Of a DNA stretch of 64,000 nucleotides, positions 1-10,706 are shown in pieces. The notes beneath the pieces are model-generated. The model was not told where the DNA came from, ran no database searches, and saw only the letters and a program-made list of their open reading frames with translations. A program made the translations under genes and the position numbers. Within the stretch, counting starts at the first letter, position 1. Each line of letters begins with the position of its first letter. This stretch comes from AP-15 sp963724435 (GTDB taxonomy: Bacteria; Pseudomonadota; Alphaproteobacteria; ATCC43930; CGMCC-115725). The DNA lies in the NCBI GenBank assembly GCA_963724435.1, contig CAVRUN010000002.1, positions 62,001 through 126,000 of the forward strand, read 5' to 3'.

Positions 1-1141
<1,141 letters not shown>

Positions 1142-1142
<1 letters not shown>

Positions 1143-1624
1143 TGCTGAAACTGGGGCTCGCCACGGCGGTCGTCGTCGCGATCCTCGATCAGCTGAGCAA
1201 AGCGTTGATTCTTGCTCATTTTGCCGGCCGCGCGTTTGGCATTGACACGTTCACGCCGTTCTTCAACTTGGTTCTGACGCTCAATCGCGGAATGAGCTTT
1301 GGCATGTTTAATGCCGCTCCCGGCAGCGGCGGTGGTCTCAATGTTGTCCTGTTCTCGCTTGCCGCGGTGGTTATCGTCGTCGGACTGATTTATTGGCTTA
1401 GCCGAGTCGGCAGCCCGCTCTTGGCGGTCGCGATCGGATTGATTGTCGGCGGCGCCGTCGGCAACGTCGTCGATCGGATTCGTTATGGCGCGGTTGTCGA
1501 TTTTCTAGATTTCCATATCGGAAACTATCATTGGCCGGCGTTCAACTTGGCCGATAGCGCGATTTGTCTTGGCGTAGTCGTTATGTTGTTTGACAGCTTG
1601 CTTCTCCGCCGTGAAGCACATTAA
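1142..1624 (+). CDS. lspA: Lipoprotein signal peptidase (signal peptidase II)
   Basis: Inner-membrane aspartyl protease that removes signal peptides from prolipoproteins after diacylglyceryl transfer. 160 residues, normal for the family, with four hydrophobic segments. The family boxes are visible: NRGMSFGMF near residues 49-56, GNVVDR near 108-112, then VVDF with catalytic Asp120 and FNLADSAI with catalytic Asp138. An ATG upstream in this frame at 1076 would add 22 basic residues that lie inside ileS. The ATG overlapping the ileS stop is the sensible start. The ileS-lspA pairing is common in bacteria, and the next gene encodes a lipoprotein substrate. Confidence 0.97.
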
Positions 1625-1649
1625 AAAATAAACGGGAGGGATTATTGGC

Positions 1650-2135
1650 ATGAATAAGCTTTACCCGCTTTGGCGCGCGGGCCGTGGTCCTCTTGCGCTT
1701 TGTGTCGCTTTCCTGGCCGGAGCGGCGTCGCTTTCCGCATGCAGCGACTTCAAGCAGATTATAGGCCTCGATCCGACGATACCCGACGAATTCGCGGTCG
1801 AGTCTCGCGCGCCGCTGACGATTCCACCGGACTTCAATCTGCGGCCCCCGGAGCCAGGTGCTCCCCGGCCTCAGGAAGAGAGCACTCAAAAACAGGCGGA
1901 ACAAATCATACAACAGGCCGGCCCGGGTGTTCCCGGAAAGCAGGCCGCTGATCTGCGCCTGCGCGCCAGCGAAAACGGCCTTCCCAATATCGGCGGAAAC
2001 AGCCAGACGCCGGATCCGTCGGGAATGGTCGGATCGCAAAGTCTATCGAGTAAATTGCTTGACTATGGCGACACCGGCAATGCCGGCGCGTCGGTCGACA
2101 AACGCAATACAACGCCGCTTAAAGGGGTCTATTAG
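1650..2135 (+). CDS. DUF3035-family lipoprotein
   Basis: 161 residues. It has an N-terminal basic stretch, a hydrophobic core and a lipobox-like LSAC with the acylated Cys near residue 31, so it should be a lipoprotein matured by LspA. The mature part begins with the family signature around GLDPTIPDEFAV and TIPPDFNLRPPEPG, then a Pro/Gln-rich tail. A good GGAGGG Shine-Dalgarno precedes the ATG. Genes of this family regularly follow ileS-lspA in Alphaproteobacteria. The exact role is unknown; an envelope or outer-membrane assembly function is only an inference. The usual downstream M16 peptidases are missing here and an SDR remnant follows instead. Confidence 0.85.
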   Translation: MNKLYPLWRAGRGPLALCVAFLAGAASLSACSDFKQIIGLDPTIPDEFAVESRAPLTIPPDFNLRPPEPGAPRPQEESTQKQAEQIIQQAGPGVPGKQAADLRLRASENGLPNIGGNSQTPDPSGMVGSQSLSSKLLDYGDTGNAGASVDKRNTTPLKGVY

Positions 2136-2173
2136 AGGTATCTGGGCCGATACTAAGGGCGCTGCGGCCCGCA

Positions 2174-2549
2174 TGACCCTGTTCGATCTAAGCGGCCGCG
2201 TGGCGATCGTTACCGGCGGCAATGGCGGTATAGGGCTTGGCATGGCGCACGGTCTCGCCGCCGCCGGCGCCCGGATCGTCGTCGCCGCTCGCGACAGGGA
2301 CAAGGCGGAAAAGGCGATCGCTAAACTCGGGCAGGAGAGCTGCTTTATCCCGTTCGATGCCGCCAATGAGAGTTCATGCCGTGGCGTGGTCGGGCCTCCA
2401 CGAGCGAGTTTTGGCGCGCACCCCGGCCGGGCGCTGGGGCAATCCAGACGACCTCGCCGGAGTGGCGGTATTCCTCGCCTCCGCCGCCTCGGATTTTCAT
2501 CACCGGGGCGGCCATCCCCGTCGATGGCGGCTTCTCATCCTCCGGCTGA
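2174..2549 (+). pseudogene. Short-chain dehydrogenase/reductase remnant, internally deleted and frameshifted
   Basis: The start is a clear SDR N-terminus: DLSGRVAIVTGGNGGIGLGM with the TGxxxGIG cofactor motif, up to about base 2375. The central part with NAG, catalytic Ser and YxxxK is absent. The sequence jumps in another frame to an SDR C-terminus (RTPAGRWGNPDDLAGVAVFL, bases about 2413-2480), then needs a further frame change to read ITGAAIPVDGGFSS and a stop at 2549. About 100 residues are missing compared with a normal SDR of about 250. It cannot encode a working enzyme. It sits 38 bases after the lipoprotein gene. Confidence 0.85.
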
Positions 2550-2624
2550 TCAAGGTTTATCGCGGGATAGGATTAAATCTATCGATCAGGCTGCGTAACC
2601 TCGGCGCGGCAGATAAATCAGCGT

Positions 2625-5600
2625 TTAGGCGAGGTCGATGAGCGCGGCGGGGGCGGCGCTGCGCAGCAACGCTTTGCGCGCTTGCCACTGGGCGGCCGCA
2701 TCTAGGGTTCCGAGAAATTGAACCTCCCCGCCTGACTGAAGCGCCAGCGGCAAGCCGTCGCGGTAGAGGACACGGTTGGCGGCAAACGCTGCGAGTTTTG
2801 GGCCGGGGGTCACGATGCCGACAAGGTTAAGCGGGTCGGCGCCCGACAGCGACACCCAGACGTCGCCGGCCGGCTTGCGCCGCACGTCCCGTAACAAACC
2901 GATGGCGTCGGGGAGTGCGAATTGTTCGCCGGCAAAACCGGCGACAAAGCGACCGCCGCGGATTTCGCCACGCGCCTCGAGCCGGCGATAAACGCGCAGC
3001 AGGTCGCGCCACGGCGGCAGCCACGATGCCTCGCGCTCGAGCATCCGCCAAAAGACGACGCCGTAGCGGCGCAACAACGCTCGCGCGATGTGTTCGACGA
3101 TCTCGCCGACAGGCCGCGGGTTGCCGCGTCGCGCCAAGGCCCAGCGGCCCGCATCGGCCATCCCAAAAATTGGTCGCCGACGACGCCGAGATCGTTTCTC
3201 GGACGGCAATAACAGCGCGCGCAATCCGGTAAAACTATCCGAATTGACGATGCCGAGAGCGACCAATTCGGCCAAGGCCTCTTCGACTTGCGGGCCAAGC
3301 AGATGCGAGCCCTCGACCAATTCGTCGAAAAACGAAGCACCCTGCTCGCGGATACAATCCGCCACCGCACGCGCCTTCGCACTCGGTTGCGCGTTCTCGG
3401 GGGTTGGCGATAACGACGCCCAGATCGGCACGTAGCGGCGCGGCAACAAGGCGATCGGGGTCGCCCGCACCGGCGAAGCGCCGCGCTCGTTGCTCCGTCC
3501 GGTGGGTGGGCGTAGCCGCGCCCAGGCGACACGGCCGGCAAGGCACTGATCATCGAGCCAGGCGGGTTCGTAATCGGCGACGCGCGCCGGCAAAATCTCG
3601 GTCTCCCACGCCCCCGCAGGGGCTTGAAAACCTTCGAGCTGGCCGATCACGGCTTCAAGCGCATCCGGGCCCTCCATCCGAGCCTCCGGCGCGACCCGCT
3701 GCCATTCGAACAAGAATCGCAGGAAGTCGCGCGCCGCCACCGGCTCGATCTCAGCGCGCAGCCGGCCAATCGTATAGCGGTGGATGCGGGCGAGAAGCCG
3801 CCGCTCGCACCATTCCTCCTCGCCGCCATCCGGCGTGAACCGGCCGCGCAAGGCGAAGCCTTCGGCTTCCAGGGCAGCAAGTGCTGCGGCGATCTCTTTG
3901 TCGTCGACCCCGAGAGCTGCGGCGAATGCCGTCTTGGTTGCCGGCCCCTGACCCTCCAACCGCCCTCGCAGGATCTCGACCATCGCCTCCTCGCGCGGCC
4001 ATTCCTTCTCGTAAGCGGCAGGAGCGGTTATCGACGGAGCGAGACGAGCATCCGGCCACAATGCGCGGAATAGAGGCAGCCGCTCCGCTACGACCCAAAA
4101 CCGGTCATCAAGCAGCGTCACGCGGCGGTCGCGCACAAGCGCGTCGAGCCAAGCGCGCCAGCCAGGCTCAGCCTCGGCCTCCTCTGTCGTAAGAAACCCG
4201 AGCCAGTCGAGAGCATCATGCAGTTCGTCGACATTCGCCGGCTCCGGCCAGGCTTCCTGGCGCACCCGCTCGATCGCCTGCGGGTCAAGCCGGCCAAGCT
4301 CCTCGGCCTCCTCGGGTGCGAGCCACCGGCGGGCCATGACAGCTTGAGTGCGGCGCTCTTCAAGCGGCGCATCGTCAAGATAGGCGTAAGGACGTGCGGC
4401 CAACACTTCGAGCGCCAAAGGCGACGGTTCGACGAGATCGCGCCCGACGATACGGATATCGCCGGCTTCGAGCGCGCCGAGGAGCCTCTCGAGCCCGGTC
4501 GCGTCCATCGCGTCATCGAGGCAATCGGCAATGGTCTGGCGCACCAGCGGGTGATCGGGAATTTCGCGGGCGCCGGCAAGGTTCTCGGCGCAGGCGATCT
4601 GATCGGGGAAGATCGCGGCCAGCAGGTCCTCGGCGTCCATACGCGCCAAGGCAGGCGGCACTTTTTTGCCGCCGCGAAACCGCGGCAAGGACAGCGCGAC
4701 GCCGGCAACCCAGCGCCAGCGGGTCATGAACATCGGCGCGTCGAGCACTGCTTCAGTCAAGAGTTTGCGGACGCTTGCGGAATGCAAATAGCGCTGCACC
4801 TCGGCGAGATCGAAGCTATGCGCCGTCGTTAAGGACAACACGATGTTGTCCTCGGTCGCGGCAGCCTGAATCTCAAAATTGAACTTGCGGCAAAAGCGTT
4901 TGCGCAATGCCAAGCCCCAAGCGCGGTTGATGCGACTGCCATAAGGCGAGTGCACCACTAGCTGCATGCCGCCGACAGCATCGAAAAAACGCTCGATGAC
5001 AATCGTGTCATGGCTCGGCAGAACCCCCAGTGCGGCCCGCGCCGTCGCCAAATAATCGATCAACTGCTCCGCCGCCGGCTCGGCGATCCCGATCTCGTCG
5101 ACAAGCCAAGCGCGGAGTTTAGCCAGCCGTTTGCACCCGCCAGTCCCCTCCGTTTCCTCCCCCGCTTGCGGGAGAGGGTTGGGGTGGGGGTTGCTGGCAA
5201 GGATTGGCGCCCCGCTATTCGGCTCAGGTAATCTTGCGACTAGTTCCTGGCGTAGGCGCGACACCGAGGCCGACAACTCGTCGCTGCGTCCGGGCGCCTC
5301 GCCAAGCCAGAACGGAATGTTTGGCGCCATGCCCTCGGCATCGGCGACGCGTACCGTGCCGCGCTCGACGCGCAAAATCCGGTACGATTTGTTGCCAAGC
5401 TGAAAGATGTCGCCCGCCAGGCTTTCGACCGCGAAATCCTCGTTGACAGTGCCGATCGCCTGGTTTTCGGGCTCCAGCATAACCTGGTAATCGGCATTGT
5501 CGGGGATCGTGCCGCCCGAGGTCAGCGCCGTCAGCCGCGCCCCGCGGCGACCGCGCAGCCGGCCATTAACCGCGTCGTGATGGATTAGTGACCCGCGGCG

Positions 5601-6986
5601 GCCGCGCCGGGTCGTAAAGCCCCCGGCCAGCATCGCCACGACGGCGTCGAAATCCTCGCGCGACAGAGCGCGAAACGGCCACGACCGGCGAAACAGCGCG
5701 AAGAGCGCGTCCTCGCTCCATTCCTGAGCGGGGACCTCGGCGACGATCTGCTGCGCCAACACGTCGAGCGGGCCTTCCGGAATCGTGAGCCGGTCAAGTT
5801 CGCCGCGGCGCACCGCGTCCAGCAGAGCCGCGCACTCGACGAGTTCGTCGCGCGACAACGGGAAGAGCCGACCCTTGGGGGTGCCGTCGACCGCATGGCC
5901 GGAGCGGCCGACGCGCTGCAGAAACGTCGCAATCGCACGCGGCGAGCCCAGTTGGCAGACGAGATCGACCTCGCCGATATCGATGCCGAGTTCGAGCGAG
6001 GCGGTCGCCACCAATGCCTTCAAGGCGCCATTCTTGAGCCGCTGTTCGGCATCGAGGCGCAACTCCTTGGCGAGACTGCCGTGGTGCGCCGTCACCTGAT
6101 CGGCGCCGATGCGTTCGGACAGATGCCGCGTCACCCGCTCAACCATCCGGCGGGTGTTGACAAACACCAAGGTGGTGCGGTGCTCGCGCACCAGTTCGGC
6201 GAGCCGGTCATAGTTTTCGCGCCAGACATCGCCCGACATGACCGGTTCAAGCGGCGACGACGGAACCTCGATCGCCAGATCGCGGGCGCGGCGATGACCG
6301 GTATCGATAATCGCGCAGTCGCCGCCGGCGGCGCCGACCAGAAAGCGGGCGACGAGTTCGATTGGCTTCTGCGTTGCCGACAGGCCGATCCGCAACACTC
6401 GGTCACCCACCAGTGCAGCGAGCCGCTCCAACGACACCGCGAGATGACTGCCGCGCTTGTTGCCCGCCACGGCATGGATTTCGTCGACGATGACCGTCCG
6501 GGTCGTCTTCAGCATCGCCCGGCCGGAATCTGAACCAAGAAGGATGTAGAGCGATTCCGGCGTGGTCACGACGATATGCGGCGGCCGGCGGCCCATTTGC
6601 TGGCGCTCACCGGCAGGCGTGTCCCCGGTGCGCACCCAACTGCGGATCTCGACATCGGGCAGGCCCTGCTCACGCAAGGCCTCGCGGATCCCGAGAAGCG
6701 GCGCGTCGAGGTTCTTACGGATATCGTTCGACAACGCCTTCAGAGGCGAGACATAGACGATTTGCGTTTCGTCGCGCATTTCGCCGGCCACCCCTTGCCG
6801 GACCAGCCCGTCGATCGCGGCGAGAAACGCGGCGAGTGTCTTGCCGGAACCGGTCGGTGCCGCGATCAGCACATCCCGCCTAGCTTAAATCGCCGGCCAC
6901 GCCTCCGCCTGAGCCGCAGTCGGCCCGGGGAAGCTGCGCTCAAACCAGGCCGCGACAGCAGGATGAAATGAGAAGGCGTGCGACAC
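2625..6986 (-). pseudogene. lhr: Lhr-type large ATP-dependent helicase, interrupted by an in-frame stop
   Basis: Long superfamily 2 helicase (about 1450 codons) of the Lhr type, linked to nucleic-acid repair. Seen: Walker A APTGSGKT, DEIH box (VIVDEIHAVAG), a Lhr-like SRGSHL-type segment (NKRGSHLAVSLERL), motif V (ASLELGIDIGEVDLV), motif VI (QRVGRSGHA) and a long C-terminal region. The natural N-terminus is readable upstream (a GTG at 6986, then FHPAVAAWFERSF and AQAEAWPAI). A TAA at 6885-6887 interrupts it just before DVLIAAPTGSGKT. Restart at GTG 6872 would omit everything before Walker A, including the Q-motif region, so the product is probably impaired. A palindromic repeat has also entered the coding region in frame (5143-5200). 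Confidence 0.8.
5143..5200. repeat. Dispersed palindromic repeat inserted in frame in the helicase gene
   Basis: The hairpin CTCCCCCGCTTGCGGGAGAG followed by GGTTGGGGTGGGGG belongs to a kind of short palindromic repeat that I know from many proteobacterial intergenic regions. Here it lies inside the helicase gene and is translated on the minus strand as roughly NPHPNPLPQAGEETEG, a low-complexity insert that interrupts the helicase between LPEPNSG and the next conserved stretch (KLRAWLVDEIG). It keeps the frame. Family assignment is from memory of the sequence pattern, not from a search. Confidence 0.7.
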
Positions 6987-7101
6987 GATCCGGATCAGAT
7001 AGACAGATTTTTCGCGGCACTAATCGTTGCGAGCCGCAGAGCACTTTAACATGGGAGCAAGGCCGAGGCAGCCCAAGCCTCACAAGCGCTTAAGACCCGT
7101 G

Positions 7102-7165
7102 CCGTCATCCCGACGAAGGTCGGGATCCACCTCGGCCGTGGACACCGGCTTCCGCCGGTATGACG
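7102..7165. repeat. Dispersed intergenic repeat (CATCCCGACGAAGGTCGGGAT type)
   Basis: Two imperfect palindromic arms are seen, ATCCCGACGAAGGTCGGGAT and CACCGGCTTCCGCCGGTATG, separated by about 15 bases. This is the layout of a widespread proteobacterial repeat that is often mis-annotated as VIPAKAGI...FAGMT peptides. It lies between the helicase and aminotransferase 3' ends or flanks and carries no gene. The stretch 6987-7218 holds nothing else I can identify. Confidence 0.7.
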
Positions 7166-7218
7166 AAGGAGCTGCAGCTCCGATGTGGCGGTTTGGGACA
7201 GCCTCGCGGTGGACCGGC

Positions 7219-8598
7219 TTAGATTTCGCCCTCTTGTTTCAGCATGTGGACGGCCCTGCGCAATGCCGCAATGGTGTCTTCGAGTTCCGCCTCGCTGTGG
7301 GTGGCGGAAACAAGGCCGCCGGGGCTGGCGCTGAAATCGACACCGTTCGTCATCATCGCCAGCCGCAATTTGTGAACGACATCGGCCTGGCGGTTGCCCG
7401 TCAGAGCGGCGGTCGGCTGTTGATGCGGATCGAATTCGGTGGGCTTGAGCGGGACACGGTCGGGGTTAGTGAAGATGTGCAGCATCGAGAAGGTGCCGTA
7501 AGCGGCCCACGGCACCCGCTCTTCCTCGAACACTTCGTTGATGTGGCGGCGCAAGGTCTCGCCATAGCGGTTGGCTCGGGCGCAGGCGTCCGTCGTGCCG
7601 ACGATCTCCAACGCCGCCTCACCCGCCGCAGCCGACAGAGGATTGGCGTTAAAGGTGCCGGGATGAGCGATCTTTTCGCGATCGGCGGCCTTGGTCACCT
7701 GAAAGTCGAGCAGGTCGAGGATGTCCTTTCTGCCGGCAACCGCACCGCCGGGCAGGCCGCCCGACAAGATCTTGGCGAGTGTCGTCAGATCGGGAGAGAT
7801 GCCATATTCGGCCTGCGCCCCACCCGGTGACACACGAAAGCCGGTCACGACCTCATCGAAAATCAGCAAGGCGCCGTGGTGCCGCGTTAATTCCCGCAGC
7901 GTATGCAGGAGCTGCGGGTCGATCGGCAGCCTTGCGCCGTGCGCGCCGGTCGGTTCGAGGATCGCCGCGGCGACATCATCATGTTGTTCGAGTAGGCGCG
8001 CCAGCCCTTCCGCATCGTTCTGTTCGGCCAGCAGAACGTTGCCCGCCACTCCCGGCAATACCCCGGTTGTCGGGCTGCCGTCGAAATGGTTGGCAAACCC
8101 AGAGGTCATGTGGTCGTGCCAGCCATGAAAATGATGCTTAAAGCGGATGATCTTTGGTTTGCCGGTAAAGGCCCGCGCGAGTCGCACCGCCATCAATGTG
8201 GCCTCGGTGCCGGACGAGGTAAACCGCACACGCTCGGCGGACGGCACCAGCTTCAGCACCCATTCGGCCCAGGCGATCTCGGTCTCGTGGCTGGCGCCGT
8301 AATGGGTCCCGCGTTCGATCTGTTCGTGCACCGCCGCGACGATCTTGGGGTGTGAATGGCCGAGCAACAAGGCGCCGTGGCCGCCGAAATAGTCGACGTA
8401 TTCGTTGCCGTCGACATCCCACTTACGCGGCCCTTTGGCACGCGTGATGTAGAGGCCATAAGGCTCGATGTAGCGCGAATCGTGGGTTATGCCGCTCGGG
8501 AACAAGCTGCTGGCCTTGGCGGCAGCGGCGGCCGATCCCGGGGTCGCGGCGCGATACCCGGCGATGATCGGCGAGTTCGTCGTAATCGTGTCAGGCAT
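7219..8598 (-). CDS. Class III PLP-dependent aminotransferase (glutamate-1-semialdehyde aminomutase-like)
   Basis: 460 residues, fold-type I PLP enzyme of the aspartate aminotransferase family. Seen: the substrate entrance region GNEYVDYFGGHGALLLGHSH, the PLP phosphate site SSGTEATLMA, LLIFDEVVTGFR with the PLP-binding Asp, and TTLAKILSGGLPGGA with the Schiff-base Lys. It resembles HemL but has extra N-terminal residues and no hem neighbours, so it more likely acts on another amino acid or amine. The start at 8598 has a GAGGAA Shine-Dalgarno eight bases upstream and fits the family. The longer frame to 8700 runs into the terminator of the leader unit. The substrate is unknown. Confidence 0.85.
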   Translation of the reverse strand: MPDTITTNSPIIAGYRAATPGSAAAAAKASSLFPSGITHDSRYIEPYGLYITRAKGPRKWDVDGNEYVDYFGGHGALLLGHSHPKIVAAVHEQIERGTHYGASHETEIAWAEWVLKLVPSAERVRFTSSGTEATLMAVRLARAFTGKPKIIRFKHHFHGWHDHMTSGFANHFDGSPTTGVLPGVAGNVLLAEQNDAEGLARLLEQHDDVAAAILEPTGAHGARLPIDPQLLHTLRELTRHHGALLIFDEVVTGFRVSPGGAQAEYGISPDLTTLAKILSGGLPGGAVAGRKDILDLLDFQVTKAADREKIAHPGTFNANPLSAAAGEAALEIVGTTDACARANRYGETLRRHINEVFEEERVPWAAYGTFSMLHIFTNPDRVPLKPTEFDPHQQPTAALTGNRQADVVHKLRLAMMTNGVDFSASPGGLVSATHSEAELEDTIAALRRAVHMLKQEGEI

Positions 8599-8697
8599 GG
8601 CGATTGTTCCTCGCGCCAAGGCGGTATCGGCCCTTGTTTTATGCTGATGATCGGAGGCGGCCAAGCGGAACGCCGCCGCGATCAACAATATGACGCC

Positions 8698-8732
8698 CAA
8701 AAGAAGAAGGGCCGCCCCATGGGACAGCCCTT
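8698..8732 (-). terminator. Rho-independent terminator after the small leader ORF
   Basis: On the minus strand a stem AAGGGC...GCCCTT with inner GTCCC/GGGGC pairing is followed by TTCTTCTTTT. A second hairpin, CCGCCG-TTT-CGGCGG, lies just upstream (near 8734-8748). The arrangement of short ORF, hairpin and terminator ahead of the aminotransferase gene resembles a transcription attenuator, though no alternative antiterminator was demonstrated. Confidence 0.7.
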
Positions 8733-8777
8733 CCGCCGAAACGGCGGCCTTCGCGGCCGCAAACCGTGCGCCCTATA

Positions 8778-8846
8778 TCAGGCGCCGATCTCCACAGAAG
8801 AGATCCTGGTCACGGCAGCGATGAACCGCGGTTTAAGGCTAGACAC
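8778..8846 (-). CDS. Putative 22-residue leader peptide
   Basis: GTG-started mini-ORF of 22 codons (begins MSSLKPRFIAAV, ends SSVEIGA, stop TGA). It is preceded seven bases upstream by the strongest possible ribosome binding site and followed after about 45 bases by a hairpin-terminator. I do not recognise the peptide and see no run of one regulatory amino acid. It could be a leader peptide controlling the aminotransferase 180 bases downstream, a small regulatory RNA with a translated core, or a small protein. Confidence 0.4.
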   Translation of the reverse strand: MSSLKPRFIAAVTRISSVEIGA

Positions 8847-8847
8847 A

Positions 8848-8861
8848 GGATCACCTCCTTT
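8848..8861 (-). promoter_or_regulatory. Full-length Shine-Dalgarno AAAGGAGGTGATCC
   Basis: On the minus strand the 14-base AAAGGAGGTGATCC is fully complementary to the 3' end of 16S rRNA, far longer than normal sites in this window (4-6 bases). It stands at the right distance from GTG 8846. On the plus strand the same bases look like a 16S 3' end, but no rRNA precedes them. Confidence 0.7.
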
Positions 8862-8999
8862 CAGTTGTTGCGCCAATGCGCCCAATCTAAGAGGCTGGCG
8901 TCTCAGACGCAAGCGAGTTGTTCGCAGTAGCACCGGATCGGACCGCGCTCTGCGACGCTAAGCTGCACAACTCGCTGAATATTTGAGGGGAAAGCGACG

Positions 9000-10169
9000 A
9001 TGCGCCGCAGCGAAGACCGCATTCTGACCACCCATACCGGCAGTCTGCCGCGGCCGCCGGAGTTGACCCGGCTGCACATTCGCCGGGCGCGCGGCGAATT
9101 GGTTGATCCAACCGAACTCGACCGATTGGGTAAGGAGGCGCTGCGCTGGGTCGTCGAAAAGCAGGCCGAATCCGGAGTTGATATCGGCAACAACGGCGAG
9201 CAGCAGCGCGAAGGCTTTTTTCTGCACATCCGGCATCGCATGAGCGGGTTTGGCGGATCGTGGCAGCGCCGCACCCGCGCCGATGCGCTGCGCTATCCGG
9301 TATTCCGCCGCATTATGGAGGAGCAGCTCGCGTCGCGTGAGGCGGTCAGCAATATGGGGCCGCCGAAGGCGATCGGCCCGGTGCGCTATCTCGGCCGCGA
9401 GGCGGTCGAGGCCGAAATCGCCGATTTCCGCGCGGCGCTCGCCGATACCGGCACTCATTTCGTCGAGCCGTTTTTGACGGCGCCCTCGCCCGGGATCATC
9501 GCCGGAGCAATGAAGAACGAGCATTATCCGACCGAGGCCGCCTATCTCGCTGATCTCGGCGCGGCATTGCGCGAGGAGTACGAGGCGATTGTCGCTGCCG
9601 GTTTTTTATTGCAGCTCGATTGCCCTGATCTGGCGCTCGAACGCCACCTCTCTTACCAGGACCGGCCGCTCGCCGATTTTCTCGGCTTTGTCGAGCGCGT
9701 CGTTGAGACGATCAACGCCGCACTCGTGAACATCCCGCGCGAAGCCGTACGGCTGCATGTCTGCTGGGGCAATTATGAAGGCCCCCACGACAGTGACGTG
9801 CCGCTCTCGGACATCCTACCGATCCTCTACTGGGCCAAGGTCGGCGCGTTTTTCTTGCCGTTCGCCAACCCGCGCCATGCTCACGAGTACAAAATTTTTG
9901 AAAAGATGCCGCTATCAGGTGACCAGATCCTGATCGCCGGGGTCATCGACAGCCTGACAAATTTTGTCGAACACCCCGAAGCCGTTGCCGACCGCCTCGA
10001 ACGCATCGCCCAGGTGGTCGGGGACCCGCACCGCGTGATTGCCGGCACCGATTGCGGCTTCGACACCTCGGCCGGGATGGGCCGCGTCGCCGAGGACGTC
10101 GTCTGGGCCAAGCTGAACTCGCTAGCCGAAGGCGCCCGCCTCGCCTCGCATCGGCTGGGGATGAGATAA
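9000..10169 (+). CDS. Cobalamin-independent methionine synthase family protein (MetE C-terminal domain type)
   Basis: 389 residues, a single (beta/alpha)8 domain similar to the C-terminal catalytic half of MetE. Seen: TTHTGSLPRP near the N-terminus, RLHVCWGNYEGPH with His/Cys metal ligands near residues 245-255, and GTDCGFDTS with the second Cys ligand near 350. MetE itself is about 750 residues with a folate-binding N-terminal half. This short form is typical of stand-alone MetE-like proteins whose methyl donor may be something other than methyl-tetrahydrofolate. A GAGGGG Shine-Dalgarno precedes the ATG. Zinc-dependent methyl transfer to a thiol is inferred; the substrate is open. Confidence 0.85.
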   Translation: MRRSEDRILTTHTGSLPRPPELTRLHIRRARGELVDPTELDRLGKEALRWVVEKQAESGVDIGNNGEQQREGFFLHIRHRMSGFGGSWQRRTRADALRYPVFRRIMEEQLASREAVSNMGPPKAIGPVRYLGREAVEAEIADFRAALADTGTHFVEPFLTAPSPGIIAGAMKNEHYPTEAAYLADLGAALREEYEAIVAAGFLLQLDCPDLALERHLSYQDRPLADFLGFVERVVETINAALVNIPREAVRLHVCWGNYEGPHDSDVPLSDILPILYWAKVGAFFLPFANPRHAHEYKIFEKMPLSGDQILIAGVIDSLTNFVEHPEAVADRLERIAQVVGDPHRVIAGTDCGFDTSAGMGRVAEDVVWAKLNSLAEGARLASHRLGMR

Positions 10170-10186
10170 ACCTCAGCTTTGTCACG

Positions 10187-10706
10187 CTATGGATTGGGGT
10201 GACGTTCGCAATCCGCCAGCAGCGGCACTGCAAACTCAGCCAGATTACCACCGGGGAACAGATGCGCCGGGATGCCGGCCGCGGCGGCGGCAGTCAGATC
10301 GCTAGGCCGATTGCCAATCAGAAGGCAGCGCGCCGGATCGACCTGCCAGCGCATCAACAGGTCGAGCAGCATTCCCGGTCCCGGTTCGCACGAGCCTGAG
10401 CCGCGGTCCCGTCGGAAGGTCTCGGCTGGACTTCGGTTGAGGGGCGCGGCAAGGCATATCGTCGATCGTCCCACCTTCGGCGCGAACCGCGTCGGTCATC
10501 GCGGTGCAGAGGGATGCGAAGTCCGGCTCGTCACCAAGGCCATTTGCCATCCCGGATTGGTTAGCCACGACAAAGACGTGCCAGCCCGCATCCGATGCCG
10601 CCCGGATCGTGGTCGGAGCGCCCGGCATAAAGTCGCATCGCTCGCGGTCGCCGGTACGGTCGTTGTCGAATTTGGCGACGAGGTCGCTACCCAGAAACAA
10701 CGCGCG
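10187..10706 (-). pseudogene. gmhB: GmhB-like heptose-bisphosphate phosphatase domain, decayed
   Basis: This is the C-terminal partner domain of the hddC ORF. HAD-phosphatase sequence is clear (TGDRERCDFMPGAP, HVFVVANQSGMANGL, MTDAVRAEGGTIDDM). The nucleophile motif expected as LFLDRDG reads LFLGSDL, so the first catalytic Asp is lost. Around 10400-10450 the frame breaks, and the rest (PGMLLDLLMRWQVDPARCLL, GNRPSDLTAAAAAGIPAHLF) continues in another frame to 10187. The intact enzyme would remove the C7 phosphate of heptose-1,7-bisphosphate. Both lesions indicate loss of function, so the phosphatase step would need another gene. Confidence 0.8.

Noticed and set aside
8848..8861. GGATCACCTCCTTT on the plus strand, as at the 3' end of 16S rRNA
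   Set aside because: No rRNA sequence precedes it. The complement makes a perfect Shine-Dalgarno for a minus-strand GTG, which explains it better.
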